A stretch of 64,000 nt of DNA from Datnioides undecimradiatus. Lineage: Eukaryota > Chordata > Actinopteri > Lobotiformes > Datnioididae. Under the pieces are notes generated by a model. The model had not been told where the DNA came from and did no database searches. It saw nothing but the letters and a program-made list of their open reading frames with translations. The stretch is from contig WARS01003734.1 of assembly GCA_008933995.1 (NCBI GenBank), positions 1,882,599-1,946,598 on the forward strand, given 5' to 3'. This document shows, piece by piece, positions 1 to 18,300 of the stretch (positions within the stretch are counted from its first letter, which is position 1; each line of letters begins with the position of its first letter). A program made the translations under genes and the position numbers.

Positions 1-867
1 AGATTCATTTTAGTAACGCCTCAGCTCTCTTCCTCTTTCTCTCCATTTCTCACTTCTCCATCTTCACGTCAACTAAAACTAAGTCTTTACTGTCATTTTT
101 ATAATAATACACTTTTGAGTTCAGTGAAGCCCTCCTGGAAATCATCCCAGCATCTGCACAGCTACAGCTAACATCATCACATTAAGGATATTAACTTTTA
201 AAACTAACTTTAAACTATTACATGGGTATCTACAGCAGGTTGCCCTCTGATCTGGTTGTATCACACATAAGTTATATATTTATTTGTAATTCACGCCTTT
301 GTTTACTGGATCCTGGGGCTCGATTTGTCTTCTTCGTTCCCACCGGCACGTTTTTACTCCCCTCACTTTGGGGAAGTGAGTTGAAAAGCTATTGTTGGTG
401 TTAGAGGGGTGGCTAATGGAGGTCATAGCTGATAGAAAATCACCAACAGTGTCACAGGTCCTGACAGATATGTATTGTCAGAGGTCATCGTCAGAGAGCG
501 ACCTCATGTCATCCCCTGCAAACACGGTGCACACACCCTTCAGCACATTGTGGTGCAAAGAAACGCAAGAGCGCTGAGGGAATGAGTTGACCTGCAGTCA
601 GCCACAAAGTCACAAATTTGTTAATTAATTAGATTAATCAACCAGCTGTTGTCTGAATTTACTAGTTTGTCATCAAAAAGTTGTTTTATATGACAACAGA
701 GGTGAGCTAATTAATCCTGTAATCATTAATCAATAGCTAGAAGTATAATCAACAACAGCGCTCCTTATATGTGTCATATGACTTGTTAACAGTGCCCTTC
801 TCTCCTCACAAAAAAAGCAAATATTAAAATCAAATCATCAATTTTTACATACACTTGTCTCACTAAT

Positions 868-945
868 CATGTTGTGACCCGTCTGATTTATCTGGTGACC
901 GTTTGGAGGGACTCGAGCCCTGGTTTGGGAGCCACTGCATTAAAT
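868..945 (+). repeat. Dispersed repeat, copy 1 (second copy at 54032-54100)
   Basis: The segment reads as a degenerate match to 54032-54100. Both copies share GATTTATCTGG, then GACCGTTTG, an AGGG core, a GAGCCCTGG or GAACCCTGG block, and a CCACTG-ATTAAA end. Similar sequence ending in GGGA(A/G)CCACTG is, from memory, a very common teleost interspersed repeat. The family was not assigned. Confidence 0.6.
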
Positions 946-3900
946 GAGCTATGCAGTAATTCAAACTAGCTCCACGTCGAGCAGTTTACACACTGATGCA
1001 TCATTTTGCTGCAGCAGTTTTACCTTTCACACTCTGAATACATCAACTGACGATACATACAGGTATGTAAGACGGAGCGCAGCGGTGTGGTTGTTCTCTG
1101 CTCTCATGGGAGTCTGCACACAGGCCGTGCTGTTTATGATGCAGGTGCAAAATGAAAAAGAAGCCCTCCTCCCTAAGGCAGTGAAACTTAATGCAACACT
1201 GCAAGCAACACTTCATTTCACAACTGAAACTATTGTTATTTGCACTTGGTTGTTAACATTGTGGCAAATGCCCGCATGCTGATGTGCCAAGTGATGAAAG
1301 ATATCTTCATTATCTTCTCGAATGAATCCACTCGAAAAGAAACTGAACAGCTTCCTCACACAAACAGTCTACAGAGCACATGAATCTGCAAAACTTTCCT
1401 AAATGTTGCTTTTCAGTAAAACACAGAGCGTGAAGTCTGCGATCGTGCTGCTGAAATTCCGATATCTGGTGATAGTCCTTGCCGTTGTGAAAGTGTTCTG
1501 AATATCTTTTGGGGTTTGGACTGATGGTCGGGACAAAATGTGACGTTTGAAGCCACGTGGGAGCTTCTAATGGTTATTTTATTGACCCAACAATTCACTT
1601 AGAAGTCAAGAAAATGCTGTGCAGAGGAAGAAATAACACAAAACAACGGACACGTTATTCAAAAATGTCTCAGGTATGAAAACAACTATTACCTGCAGCC
1701 ACTGCCTACAGGTCTGTATTTGTCTCTATTTGTCTGTGCAAATAAACAACATTTCAAACATTGTTTAAGCACACCAATATTATGTGGTACAAGTACAGGA
1801 AAACCACTGTGCTGCTGAAATGCTGACCAACTCGCCATCAGCTCCTCTGTGGTTGAATTCTACACTGTCACAAACGCCAATAAGCGCCGCTTCGATCGCA
1901 AGCAGGCCCGAGTGCCAGCGTACACAGTTTTTCTTTTTGATGTTAATGTATTTAAGAACAGGGGGCTGGCAGCAAGAAGGTATATAGCAGTTAGTAATGA
2001 GGGTGAAATTAGTTCAGAAGTGCTCGTCTCAGCTACGACTTAATCTACTGAGTGATGAGATCCAAGGTCACATCTGGAGCTTCAGCTGTTTTACAGTGCA
2101 AATGTCCCGGAGGCTGCGATTAAACCCAGTGAAATGACAGAAAGATGAGAGATGTGGTGTTTGAGATCTGTCCCCACATGAACACAAGCAGTTAAAGTTG
2201 ATTCAAACCAAACCAGTCAGGACTTCATATAAGAACAATGTAGGAAGGCTCCCACTTCCACTTTCCACTTTAAATACAGAAGTTTTCTGAAAAACACAAT
2301 GATGTGAGCGAATCGCGGCTGAGGAAACAAGTACGCTACATCCTGAAATCCCCTCCTGTGAACTTTAAGGGAAAATGTGTGTTTGACTTAGTTATTGTGA
2401 TTTTTAGGGACAAGGTTTGACTGTTTGAGCTGACTGTCAGTCAGTTCTTAAGACTGTCAGCAGGAGGCCTTGTAGTATTTGTTGGCTTGCTTAATAAACC
2501 AAATGTGAACTAGAAAAAAGCCAAAAATCTGCCCTGATTGGTCCGTCGTACCCCCACAATAAGGCTAACTATTCCTCAAATTTACCTGTTTTGCTATTAA
2601 TATAATACTTTTAACAAACTATTTCAGCTATTCTACATTAAAATTGAACTTAAACTCTCAGTATAAAAGATCGTGTCATGTTTTCAGTTAAAGTAAAAGT
2701 GATTCACCTTTCTCTGATATCACTTTAGCTGTTTACGTTAGCTTCATCTTTGCCTGAGTCGGTAAAGTGATGCTAGTGCTGATGAGTTAGCCGGGAGCGA
2801 GGCTCATCAGCTCTCTGTCAACAGTGAGTCTGATCCTGGTCAGCAAAATCAGCACCAAAGCAGGTCAGCACTGTACTTCTGTCCTTCACAACGAGATGAG
2901 TGCTGCAACACCTTCAGATTAAAGAAGTAAAATCCTAAGATTATTGAAAATACAGACACATGTTCAAGGGGAAACTGAGACTTGAGCGTTCTTGTACCTT
3001 TCACTCAGGAGCAGGCGTGTAAATGTAGTTTAATTGTCATTTGACATGTGGATTATTCAGCAGAGACCATAACAAACATCACTTATCAATGACATTTGGC
3101 CACTATCTCTACTGTTTATGTCCGACGCTCAGGCAGCTACTTTAACCATGTCTTCATCATTTTAGCTCACCGTTTAGCATTTTACCATTTAAATGGCAGC
3201 ATTTGAGCTATTTACTCATTGTTTCAACCCATCCTGACCTTTTTTCTACTTCATTTAATCCTAATTTTACTTTTAAACTGTTTTCTAATACCACCCAGAC
3301 CCCTCGGTCCAAAAAGAGCTATGTTTACGGTCCGTTACCCTAAAAAGATCAAAACTAATTTCAGGTTTATTTTAGGAGCTGGGCGTGTGCGTGTGAATCT
3401 TTTTATTAGGGGATGTTTGTGTTTCACAGCAGTGTATCTCCATCTACGCTGCTTGAGTTTAAAGTAGAAAGCTGGAAGCTTGCACAGCGCGCTACAGCTG
3501 CAAGAAGCACGTTTTTTTTTTTATTCACCACATCCTTCACTCCGTAACCACAAACAGAGGGAAGGTTTAATTCACGTCTGTGGGAAAATAACCTAATGTA
3601 ACGTCCAGCACGCGTTTCACTCCATTTTCAGTAATGCTGTGCTAAACTCTGCGCGCTGTGCTGTTTGTATATCTGTGGGTAAACAGTGGCAAATGAGGAA
3701 GTGATATTTGTGACTCTTTCTAATTTCCATGTTCTTCATTCATGTCGAGGGTTTGCAAACCGACAGCTGCATCGCAAGTGAGCACATACAGTTTGTTAAC
3801 CAGGAGCTGAAGTATTAAAGCTGCTGGTGTGTGATGTTCACATGCAGCCCCTCTGAAACCCCGCTGAAGCTTTGACATGGAGCGCTGTGCGTACCTCTGC

Positions 3901-4184
3901 ACTTTTCACATTTTCATTTACCCTGATGTTTGTGTTCTGGAGCATTTGAGCTCCAAAAACACAGTTTGGTGACGTTTTATTGCCCTGGAAGTGTGTGAAA
4001 TGTTTACACGTTAAAGATCTACGCAACACAAAATGATTGTTATGCAGCGTGGACCTGTGACCACTTGTTTCACAGCTTTACCCTCCCTCAGTCCTAGATA
4101 AGTCTGTCAGTATATGGAGCTCTATAAGAAGTGATAGAGATACAACCCAGAAAACGTGACATTTGTTAAGCCGCTCTTCATATT

Positions 4185-4270
4185 TCCTGCACAGACCTGA
4201 GAATGGCGCCAATTTTCTCATCTAACTCTTATAAGTTCCCTAAAATGTTGAACTGATCCTTTAATAAGTT
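4185..4270 (+). repeat. Fragment of teleost dispersed repeat (AATTTTCTCATCTAACTCTT family)
   Basis: This short piece carries the motifs AATTTTCTCATCTAACTCTT and CCCTAAAATGTTGAACT. I recall these as the 3' part of the repeat whose longer copy is at 58725-59240; that copy has the related ATCTTCTCGTCCAACTGTC near its end. A reverse-oriented piece of the same family lies at 29625-29725. The assignment rests on visual similarity only. Confidence 0.5.
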
Positions 4271-4694
4271 TGTAAAACACTTGCATTCATTTGTATTAAA
4301 GAGGTTGTATAAATAAAGTTTTGTGGGATAATCGTCATCTACACTTTTGTCACCGCTTTATTGATTATTCAGAGTCGACAAGGTGCAAAATCAGCCTGTG
4401 TTATACGTAATATTTCCGTCTAAATGACAGACAGTCACAAATCATCTTTTGACTTCCTAAAGTTAATCTCATGACCCTCCCAGAACCGCAGATGGGGAGC
4501 ATCACTCTACAAACTGTGCTGCCTCTTCAGCGCGTCGACACCTCAGAGAGGAGCAGCTCCGAGCTCTTGCAGATCACATTCTTCTCCAACGTGCGCTGTG
4601 AAGTGACATGTTTGCAGAGGAAATCCTAGTTTTTCGTCTCAGTTTTTAATTTTTCTTTGTCCCTGCATAGAAACACTTACTGTGGACTCTTTGA

Positions 4695-9371
<4,677 letters not shown>

Positions 9372-9761
9372 GAAAACACCCCTGGGGCGACGCACGCAGA
9401 CTCGCTCCGTGGCTGCTGCTGCTGCGCCGGCCCTCACATCGTGTTTTTGAACATGAACACCGAGCAGTCAATGACTCATCAGGATGCCGGTGCACAAAGA
9501 CGGAGTCAGTCAGTGTTTTCAGATAATAATCACATGTATATGCTGCCACTCAGTGTGGTGCTTGCTGAACATTTGATGTGTGCCGGCGGCCGTGTTGACA
9601 CGTCTGACAGCAGAGTATTTATTTTCAAAGTGCTCGCCTGCCGCTGCTGCTCACGTTGTTAGTGTGCTCATATTTTTATACCACGACAGGTTTTATCTGA
9701 ATAGTTCAGCAGATTCTGCTCAAAGTAGACGTGTAACCTCCTCGCTGCTCATTGAGTTGGA

Positions 9762-9767
9762 AATAAA
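9762..9767 (+). terminator. Candidate poly(A) signal of grap2
   Basis: AATAAA lies about 390 bases after the grap2 stop codon, which gives a plausible 3' UTR length. Positional inference only. Confidence 0.5.
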
Positions 9768-10554
9768 AAACGAATGATCACATATTTGAATCTAATCTAA
9801 TGTAAACTGAACTCTGAGTGATGAAATTCTTCCAAAAACCTACTTAAGATTTTTTTTTTCCATTTGAACCACATTAGATTCTTTTATTTTCATATTTCTG
9901 CAGAAGCCTGAAGTTGATTTTAATGTTTTTGAGGTGATTTTTCCAGCCAAGATCACAGCTGCAGCCACAAACAAACCAGAAGTAGGAGAGTTAACCTTCA
10001 AAATAAAAGCAGCACAGCCTGCATCTGAATGAAGCACCTGTTCCCCACCTGTCCTAAAAAACATGTGACTTACTGATTAAAATGATCAAGTTTAATCCAC
10101 ATCTGCCACGTTGAAGCACAAAAATCCACTTAAAGTGTTTGTTTGTGTCTGTGACAGACTCAGTTTGTTGGGCCTTAACATGATGAACCAGAGTCTGTGT
10201 GTGTCTGTGAAACCTGGTGACAGCTGTGAGAGCTGCTGTGCTGCAGGAAGACGTCTGTGGAGACGTGAGTGAGCGTTGGAGAGCGGAGCTGTGCAGAGTT
10301 TGTTGCTGTGGAGGACAGAAACCGTAGCTCAGCGTCTCTGAAAGATCAGAAACCAAACGGTTCATAGCTGCACATCTCTGACCTGTGGCAGCAACACGTC
10401 ACACAACACACAGCTCAGCTCTCACAGGCCGCCTCTGTCGGGTCAGGACGCGCTGAAGTTGTGGCTAGCTGTTGCTACAAACGGATGCTAAGGCACCATA
10501 ATAGCAGCCATTAGGCCGAGGCTGATGTGTTTATGATTTTATAGCTTTTAAAGT

Positions 10555-10558
<4 letters not shown>

Positions 10559-10600
<42 letters not shown>
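10559..10600 (+). repeat. (CA)21 microsatellite
   Basis: An uninterrupted run of 21 CA units in the spacer downstream of grap2. Confidence 0.98.
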
Positions 10601-10603
<3 letters not shown>

Positions 10604-11339
10604 CTGTGGCAACTTGCTTACAGACACTCGTCACACTTGACAGACAGAAACATGTGGGCAGATCAAAACAACACACCCACTGTGTGTGCACATGACGTGG
10701 TTACAGGACTCTTTTCATCTTTCATCACCTGAATGCAGCATGAAATTGACCGCCTATAATTTATACTGTTAATTAAAATCATTCATTTTTAGAGACGTTC
10801 TGACAGTTTTCTTCATTAATTAGTGAATCAAACAGGCTCACGCTCTCTTTTCTGACTCTCTGTCACCATTTAGTTTTTATTTTCACCTGCAGCTGACGAC
10901 ACACCCTCTGTTGTTACCGTAACCGCCACATCAACCATTCAAGACAAAACCAGGTTACCGAGAAGTCCTGCTGTTTAAATCCAGTTTACAAAAACAAAGA
11001 CGGCGGATTCACAGAAAGCAGCAGATGCAGGGTTGGAGGAGGCTGCTACACCATCTGCAAACACTAAAACCATTTTTAATCATCACGTCCTGAAGTTTGC
11101 ATCAACTTTTAATCTGTGGTCGTTTCTTTTTGAAGTCACACCTTCACCAGAGTAAAAGAACCAGTGCAGCAGATCAAGAATCCTCCTTTAAAACTCCTCC
11201 AGAAGTTAAAGCGTAGACGTTTCATCGGGAAAATGTGGTTAAAGTGTGGTTAAAGTAATACATGAAACACGTCATGGGTGGTGTTTGACATCTGATAGGT
11301 TTAAAGAAATGAAAAACAAGTCACATTCTCTGTGTTTCA

Positions 11340-12095
11340 TGATGTTCCTCATACTCTAACATACTTTTGATATAAAATCTCTATATGAAAATCTCAGTTA
11401 AATGTAAATGAGTAAAAACTACAGTGGCTCTCTGAAAGTGAAGAAGCATGAAAAGTAAAATCTTTAAAGTGTACAGTACTTGAGTACTTGTGCGTGTTCC
11501 TTTCCACCGTCTGTTTATTAATACACAGAATGTGCAGTATTGGTTAAAATAGTGTATTTTAAGTATTTTCCATAAGATATTTACCGTGAGAAAAGAAAGT
11601 AAAGGTGGCTTTAACTTTACTTAAGTAAAAGTACTAATACCACTCTGAGAAAATAGTGTTAGAAATAATAAATCATGTTCACAGAGTATCTGTAAGTTTA
11701 TGTAGTTATACTGTAATACACATTATCTTATGATTATTAGGACTCGTGCTTTGATGTTAAAGTAGGATTTTGCTGTTGGAGCTGGTTGTTTCAGCTCATT
11801 CTGAACATGTTTTGTCGTCAGACTGCAACTGATGATGCTTTTCATCTGTAATTCCTCTGCTGATTGTTCGCTCTGTGGAAATGGTGAGAGAGGTGGTGAC
11901 GACACCGGCACAACGCTTGTTTCAGTTCAAAGCTCAACGTTAGCTGTTAAATAAAAAAAAAAAAATAAGATACTCAAAGGTTTTATATAGTAACAAGCTG
12001 CCACTTGAATATAAAAGTAAATATAAGAGTAAAATGTACAGTATTTTAGTTAGAGATGTGCTTGAGTAAATGTGCTTAGTTACTTTGCATTAGAA
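11340..12095 (+). repeat. Dispersed AGTAAAAGTACT repeat upstream of fam83f
   Basis: Related blocks include CAGTACTTGAGTACTTG with TTTCCACCG (about 11475-11510), TTTACTTAAGTAAAAGTACT followed by AATACCAC (11618-11643), and CTTGAGTAAATGTGCTTAG followed by TTACTTTGCA (12060-12090). The interval probably contains more than one fragment of the family. Confidence 0.5.
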
Positions 12096-12329
12096 AGGTG
12101 TAAACATATCGGATTATATCGGGTTAGTGAGTTCAGGAGACACGGTGTCGCGAAATGTAACTTTATTTTGAAGGTTTTCTAACAGGAAGTGTGATAAAGT
12201 GATGGGCTTTACGCCGCTACGTCCCGCCCCCTGCCTCTCACCTGCGCACCTGCCTACCTGCGCGCACAGGTATCCCTGAGCAGGCGAGCAGCGGACCGGG
12301 AGCGACCGCGGGGGAAACTTGAATCTGTC

Positions 12330-15300
12330 ATGGCGGAGTCTCAGCTGCTGTGCCTGGACGACGAGCACGTCAACGAGAAGGTCCCGGAGTCCAGACCGGA
12401 GTTTTACTACAGCGAGGAGCAGCGGGCCGCCCTGGAGCAGCTCCTCAGGAACGGAGACGGCGCCTTCAAGATGCGGCTCAAAGAGGACAACATCAAGGAC
12501 TTTCTGTCCGCGCGGGAGGTCCGCTTCATCCGGAAAACCTTTCAGGAGTACGACACCGACAGCGACTCCGAGACCGGAGACCACGAGAAGTCCAAAGGGT
12601 CCTCCAGCGCGGACTCCGGGGTTCACTCCACCTACTGGCCCCAGATGTCCGACACCGAGGTGCCGTCTCTGGACATCGGCTGGCCGGGCAGCAGCGGCGT
12701 CTACAAGGGGGTGACCCGGGTGTCCGTGTACACCCATCCACCCCGCGAGCCCGGGCCGCACATCAAGGAGGTGGTGAGGAGGCTCATCCAGGAGGCGCAC
12801 AAGGTAACTGTATGAAGACTGCACACTAAAACAAACACAAACACACAGAAACTCAATATTTGGGACAGTTTGGCCGCAAAAAGGTTTAATTTCTCAGATA
12901 AAATGAAAGAAGCATCAGTTTTCACCTGATTCTTATACTAATAAATTGTGTAAAAGTACATTTATTAAAGAGATGTAATTATCTTTTTTGTCTTCATTCA
13001 TCAGTTAATCCCGGTTTTAAATGAATGTTATAGTGGAAAATGGCCTTCCTATGCGTCAGAGTCAATGCTAAGGTCTTCAAACATCAGCCAGCAATTTACT
13101 AATTTCTAAAATATATTTGAATCTGTATATACTCACATTTGAGAAACAACAATTACAGATTATTTTGCAGTTTGCTTGGTTTGCGTGTGTAAAGAATTAG
13201 ATTTACAGAGCAAATTGGATTCACTGAACCCCAGAGCCCGGCTTTAAACTCAGGTTGACCTGAAACACATTTACGACTCCGCAGTGTAAATAAAACTACC
13301 TGTGCAATAAAACTTTAACAGTGGCCTCTTGTCCTACATGTAGAAAGTCCTTGACCCATCTGCGGCAGAATATTAACTACCGGTTGGCTACTGGTGATCA
13401 TGTGATAAAGAGCCTCGGGCTGATGTGTCTTCGTGAATGAGAAACATAATGAAGTTTAAATAACTCTGTTGGCTAAATGCATTTAATACTGATACACACT
13501 TGATTTTTAACCTAAACATGTGCAGGTTTTGTCAAAACCAAACCAGACTGGCCCAAAGAGCCACGTGACTATGACCAAGAGCACATCTGATCTGACGAGT
13601 CAGCAGTCTGAAGGCTGAGATCAGTTGGTTGAGTGAGCCTGGTGTGCTCTGGCATGGCTGCAACACAAACCTGCAGCCACACGGCTCCATTATGGAACAG
13701 TTTGGACATGTCTGCCGTAAACAAAAGCCTGGAGTTTGTCTTTAACTGAGAGGCAGTTTAAATGTTGGTGGAGACAGGAGTAGAAGAACTCATTATTTAT
13801 AAGATAATTCATTAATTTACACCTTTTTTGCTTAAAAACAACACCTTTTTAATGTATTAATAGTTTTTTTTATGATTAAAATGAAGGAAATATGCCTTGG
13901 GAAGCCTTTAACAGGACCAAAGTCTCATTTGCAGCTGCATTAACATGTTTAATGAGCTGCAGTTGCACAGCTGATTAGCAGGCCGATGTCAGCAGTGCTG
14001 TCTTCTCTCTGGATGTTTGTTTGGTGGCTCGTTCAACAAGCTAACCTGCAGGACATGATGTGCGCTCATGTTTGTGAGTGTCATAAGATTAGCTTAGCAG
14101 AAAAGCACATGCCGTCATTCAGCTGTGGTTCCTGCTGTTGTGTAACACTTTGCAGGTAGTGACCATCCTTCGTCTGCTCTGCCAGTGACCCAACGCTGAC
14201 ATGACGGCTTTATGCAGCATTTCATTGGCTGAATCAGAATCAGTTATCTGAGCAGACGAAGAATGAAATGAGATGTGTTGTTTTAATGCAAAACAAGTGC
14301 CTGCTAATCTAATTTCAGCTGTACTTCAAGTATCATGTCGGTATCATCGTGTGTATCTTTTGATCATTTCATAGAAAGAGAGCTTAGTTTTTCGTGTGTG
14401 TCTGTTTGTGTCTGTTTTACATTGATACTATTTACAGATTGACGACAAACTCTGATATAAAAACCATCTTGGCTGCGTCTCTTTACACTTTCGATCTTTA
14501 GATATCAGGAATCTCTTTTTATTAGAGCCCCAAATTCACAATTACAATTCATTATTGATTATAGATATGAAGTTAACTTATCTCGGGTTTATCTTTAGGG
14601 CTAAATTATTTTAATTGTATCTGGATATTTTAAACTAACAGGAAACAGTGTGTGTGTTTGTAATGAATATGTTCCCTGGACTACAGACAAATCAATGTCT
14701 TTTCTACTAACCCTCTAGTAGATACACTAATTGCATGTGGGCATAAATACAAAGTGTCATTGTTGCACCTGTTGTCCTGAAGATGATTGTGATTTATCTT
14801 GTTTTTTATTTGTCGCTTATAATGTTGTGTACAACAGAGCAAAAAAGAAAGAACAGAAACGGCCCCGGGCAGTCTCAACCATCCCTCCATAACCTACAGC
14901 AACCTAAAGTATGTTGTACTGTTATACGACTGTTATACAAAACTATTTTACCTTTTTACGAAACCAAAATATATTTAAAATACCTTTCAAATCTAATTTG
15001 TGTATGCAGAATTATATTTTGCACATGCAAAATTTTCCATTAATGCGTAAAAGCAGGGAAGGGTTGAGCTTGCTCTCGGCATCAGTTATAAATCGACATC
15101 ATCGGGAGAGTCATATACGCAAGTTTTGACAAGCTGAGTCATACGTGGTGCAGATGGTGACGGTAAAGCGGCTCTAAATGTCAGCTCAGATCAGGACTTG
15201 CAGCGCTGTGATAAAGACTTGTTCAGTCCTGATTCCAGTTCCTGCAGCCAGGTTTAAGGTTGGTACTCAAAAAGGTTCTTTATCTTCCTCTCGCCCACTC

Positions 15301-18300
15301 AGAGTTTCCCACGCCTGCCTCTGATTGGTTGACCTCCGAGGTATGCAAACTTAAGCTACGGGGCAGAATGTTCATCTGTGATTGGTCTGAGGTGCCGCAC
15401 CAGAGGCTATAGTTGCAGAGTAAGCTGATCAGTGTTGCTCTAACTGGCACAAAGGACGCACAAAGTTCCTCTGTTTCGAGGTGTGTAAGGCAGTAAAGTG
15501 TCCGGACAAGACAGTGCGACGCACTGAGGGACCGGTTAGTCAGAGCTCTGTGTCAGCGGTCATGCTGCAGAGCTGTTATGGGTGAATAATTAAACATACT
15601 TTGACACATTTCTTAATCCTCTTTATTTATCTGTGCACAGTAAGCGACTTAGAGCCCTGACAGCTCAATTAGCTGATCACATGCCGAGATTGCTCCCCTT
15701 AAGGTGAAGTAAATCATCTATTCCTGAACGTCTGCCAAACACTTGAGAGTTTCCGCATTTCAGTACCCCGAAGTTCGACTTGTCACTCTTATATTTAAAG
15801 AACAGGCGTGCATGCACTCATCTTCAATCAGGAGGCGAAGCCAAGCTCTGTGATTTATGTTAAAAACGAGCCCAGCATGCAGAAATGATTTTTGGGCCAG
15901 GTGGGTCTGTATGTGACAGGTGGTGGATCGTGTTATTTCTGGTTGAACTACATTCAACTGGAAGAGTTGCTTTGCAGAAAATGACGTCATTTCAATCCAC
16001 ATGCAGTCTTAGAGTCTTATATTTGAACAAAGCAGTGAAAAGTTGGGTGACATCGCCGCTTTATCTCTGCTGCAGGATGAGACTGAACACTACACAACTA
16101 TCCTAATGAAACGTAGAGCATGTCTAACAAACTTGCTCAACTGAAGCCAGCTGATGGCTGACTTTCAGACGTTAAACACATCACCTGTTTCAACAGCCAA
16201 TCGGTGAGCTTGCTGGACACCAGTTTCTCAAAGGAAAGGCCCAATGATGCCTCCAAATTGTCGATCCTCTTGTTTTCTAATCCCTTTATTGTTTAAATAA
16301 GTACTAGAAAAAACGATAGAAAGTAACATAATATCACAGTCATCAAGCGATTTGTAAGATGCCACAACTCAGCTGTGAGGAAGTGTTTTGACGAAGTATA
16401 GAAGTAACTTAACATATCCATTAAAATGATGAATGAATGAATGAATGAATGACCTAAGTTAAGGGGTTTATCGCCTAATACAGCCTAGCTTTTATCAATT
16501 CATCCTGAGGACAACATGAAGCTCTGTACTAAAGTTCATTACAATGCATGTTAAACTCGTCATATCAACTAAAACCTATGTCAGTCTTATGGTAACAGTA
16601 GAGGAAAGTCAGTAGGATTCATCCTCTGGGAGCAATGAGCTTCTACAAAATCACCAAATAGTTGATGAGATATGTTAGTCTAGACCAACGTTGCTGCTAC
16701 CAAGGCAAAAGTAACCCTTTTAATCCTAAAAGTTATAAAACTGGTTGATTTACACTGAAAGAAGTGTAACTGCTTCTTTCCCTGAACAGTTATTTATCTC
16801 AATAGACAGTGTAAACCTCCTCTTTTCTTCATTTGGACTCAGACACAGTTTACTTCTTAATAATAGCGTAATTTAAAATTCTGCTGTCACATGTTAAGTT
16901 GTATGCCAGGAAAACTTGTTTGGAGGCTTTTGGATCAGGCCAAACATGTACACCAGAGCCGCAATAAGGAAATGGAAAAATCCTCACATGATCTGTCTAA
17001 ACTGCACTCAGGGATATTAAAAGCATGGCATGGCTGTAAAACACCTCCGCCGCAAATGATCATCATGTTTGTTTAATGAAATGTAGTATCAGAGACACAC
17101 TTAAAGTAGGAGCATACTAAAATGCAAAGTGCATGAGTTGTGTGAGATCCTGCACTGTTTTATAATGGTTCTGAGGACACACTACTGTTGAAGTAATTAG
17201 CAGTACACTTTTGTATTGTAGCCGTTGGTGGACGGTGTCCAAATTATCTTGAGTAACATTTTAATCACCTGGAAAAACAAGTTTCACTGAGGTTTCAACA
17301 GTTAACTTCCTCAGTAAATGATGTGCTTAAATTTTATATCACAACAATTATGACAAGTCAGTGGCTGAGAGGCAGTGACAGCGGGAGTGGTGAAAACCTT
17401 TATGGGTCTTAATGTTGCAAGGGGCGTGTTCAACTGTTGGCTGCGAGAGGTAAATTTGAACCCAGGCACCCAGGAATAACCAGATGTGACATGAGTAACG
17501 TGCGCATGGCTCATAAATCTTCACCAACCTGTTTGTTTGGAGTTATTTTACATGAAATAGACTATACAAGAAAGAATATGTGTGGGTGAATCCTTTTGTG
17601 AGCGCAGTGTGAGAGCACGATCAAGAGGATTTCATACAACCAAGCGTTTAGCTGTGTTGTTCAGTAATGCAGTGCTGAAGGATGAATTCAGTTCCTTTAA
17701 GTAAAATTAGCAATCTTTACTTAAAAAAACACTGACCATTTTAAAGCCATTTTAATACAACATATATGTACACATATTGAGCCAGTTTGCAGTGGACCAT
17801 CATATGCATGTGAAGAAACGTTACCAAGTGAAATGATTGATGAAATATTGTTAAATACATGAAATTGTTAGCCAACATTGATGGATAAATAGCTGATGGA
17901 TGCAGCTGGTATCTTTGATGGATAAATGTAAGCAGGACTTATTCTGACAAAAAAAAAAAAGAAAGTTGTTATTAAACTAGAACAGTTGGCTTCATTTAAA
18001 GCTTCACCTTGTGTTCCCCAGGTGGTGGCCATAGTCATGGACCACCTGACAGATCTGCAGATCCTCCAGGATCTGCTGGATGCCTCATCTCGTCGTGGGG
18101 TGGCGGTCTACATCGTACTGGAGGCCACGGGAGTGCCCTACTTCCTGGATATGTGTGCTCGGCTGCAGATTAATGCAGTGCATCTACGGGTGAGGAGTGA
18201 GCTCTGCAAATACAGGAGAGCATGATGAGTGCTGCCGAGGGATTAGGCTGGCTGACACAATGCACAAAGAGCAAATGAGCAAGGAAAGTTTCAACAAAAG

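Larger units (their letters stand above)
9372..12329. other. Spacer between grap2 and fam83f
   Basis: The stretch begins with the grap2 3' untranslated region (poly(A) signal near 9762). It contains a CA microsatellite at 10559-10600 and a long degenerate copy of the AGTAAAAGTACT repeat at 11340-12095. The last 100-150 bases before 12330 are GC-rich and likely hold the fam83f promoter and leader. No exon was seen. Confidence 0.6.

Noticed and set aside
944..1282. 112-codon plus-strand open frame upstream of grap2
   Set aside because: No domain, no codon pattern or splice signal, and it spans a low-complexity, ordinary intergenic stretch. Length is within chance expectation.
12114..12824. 236-codon minus-strand frame
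   Set aside because: Antisense shadow of the GC-rich fam83f exon 1, which has a clear FAM83F match on the plus strand.
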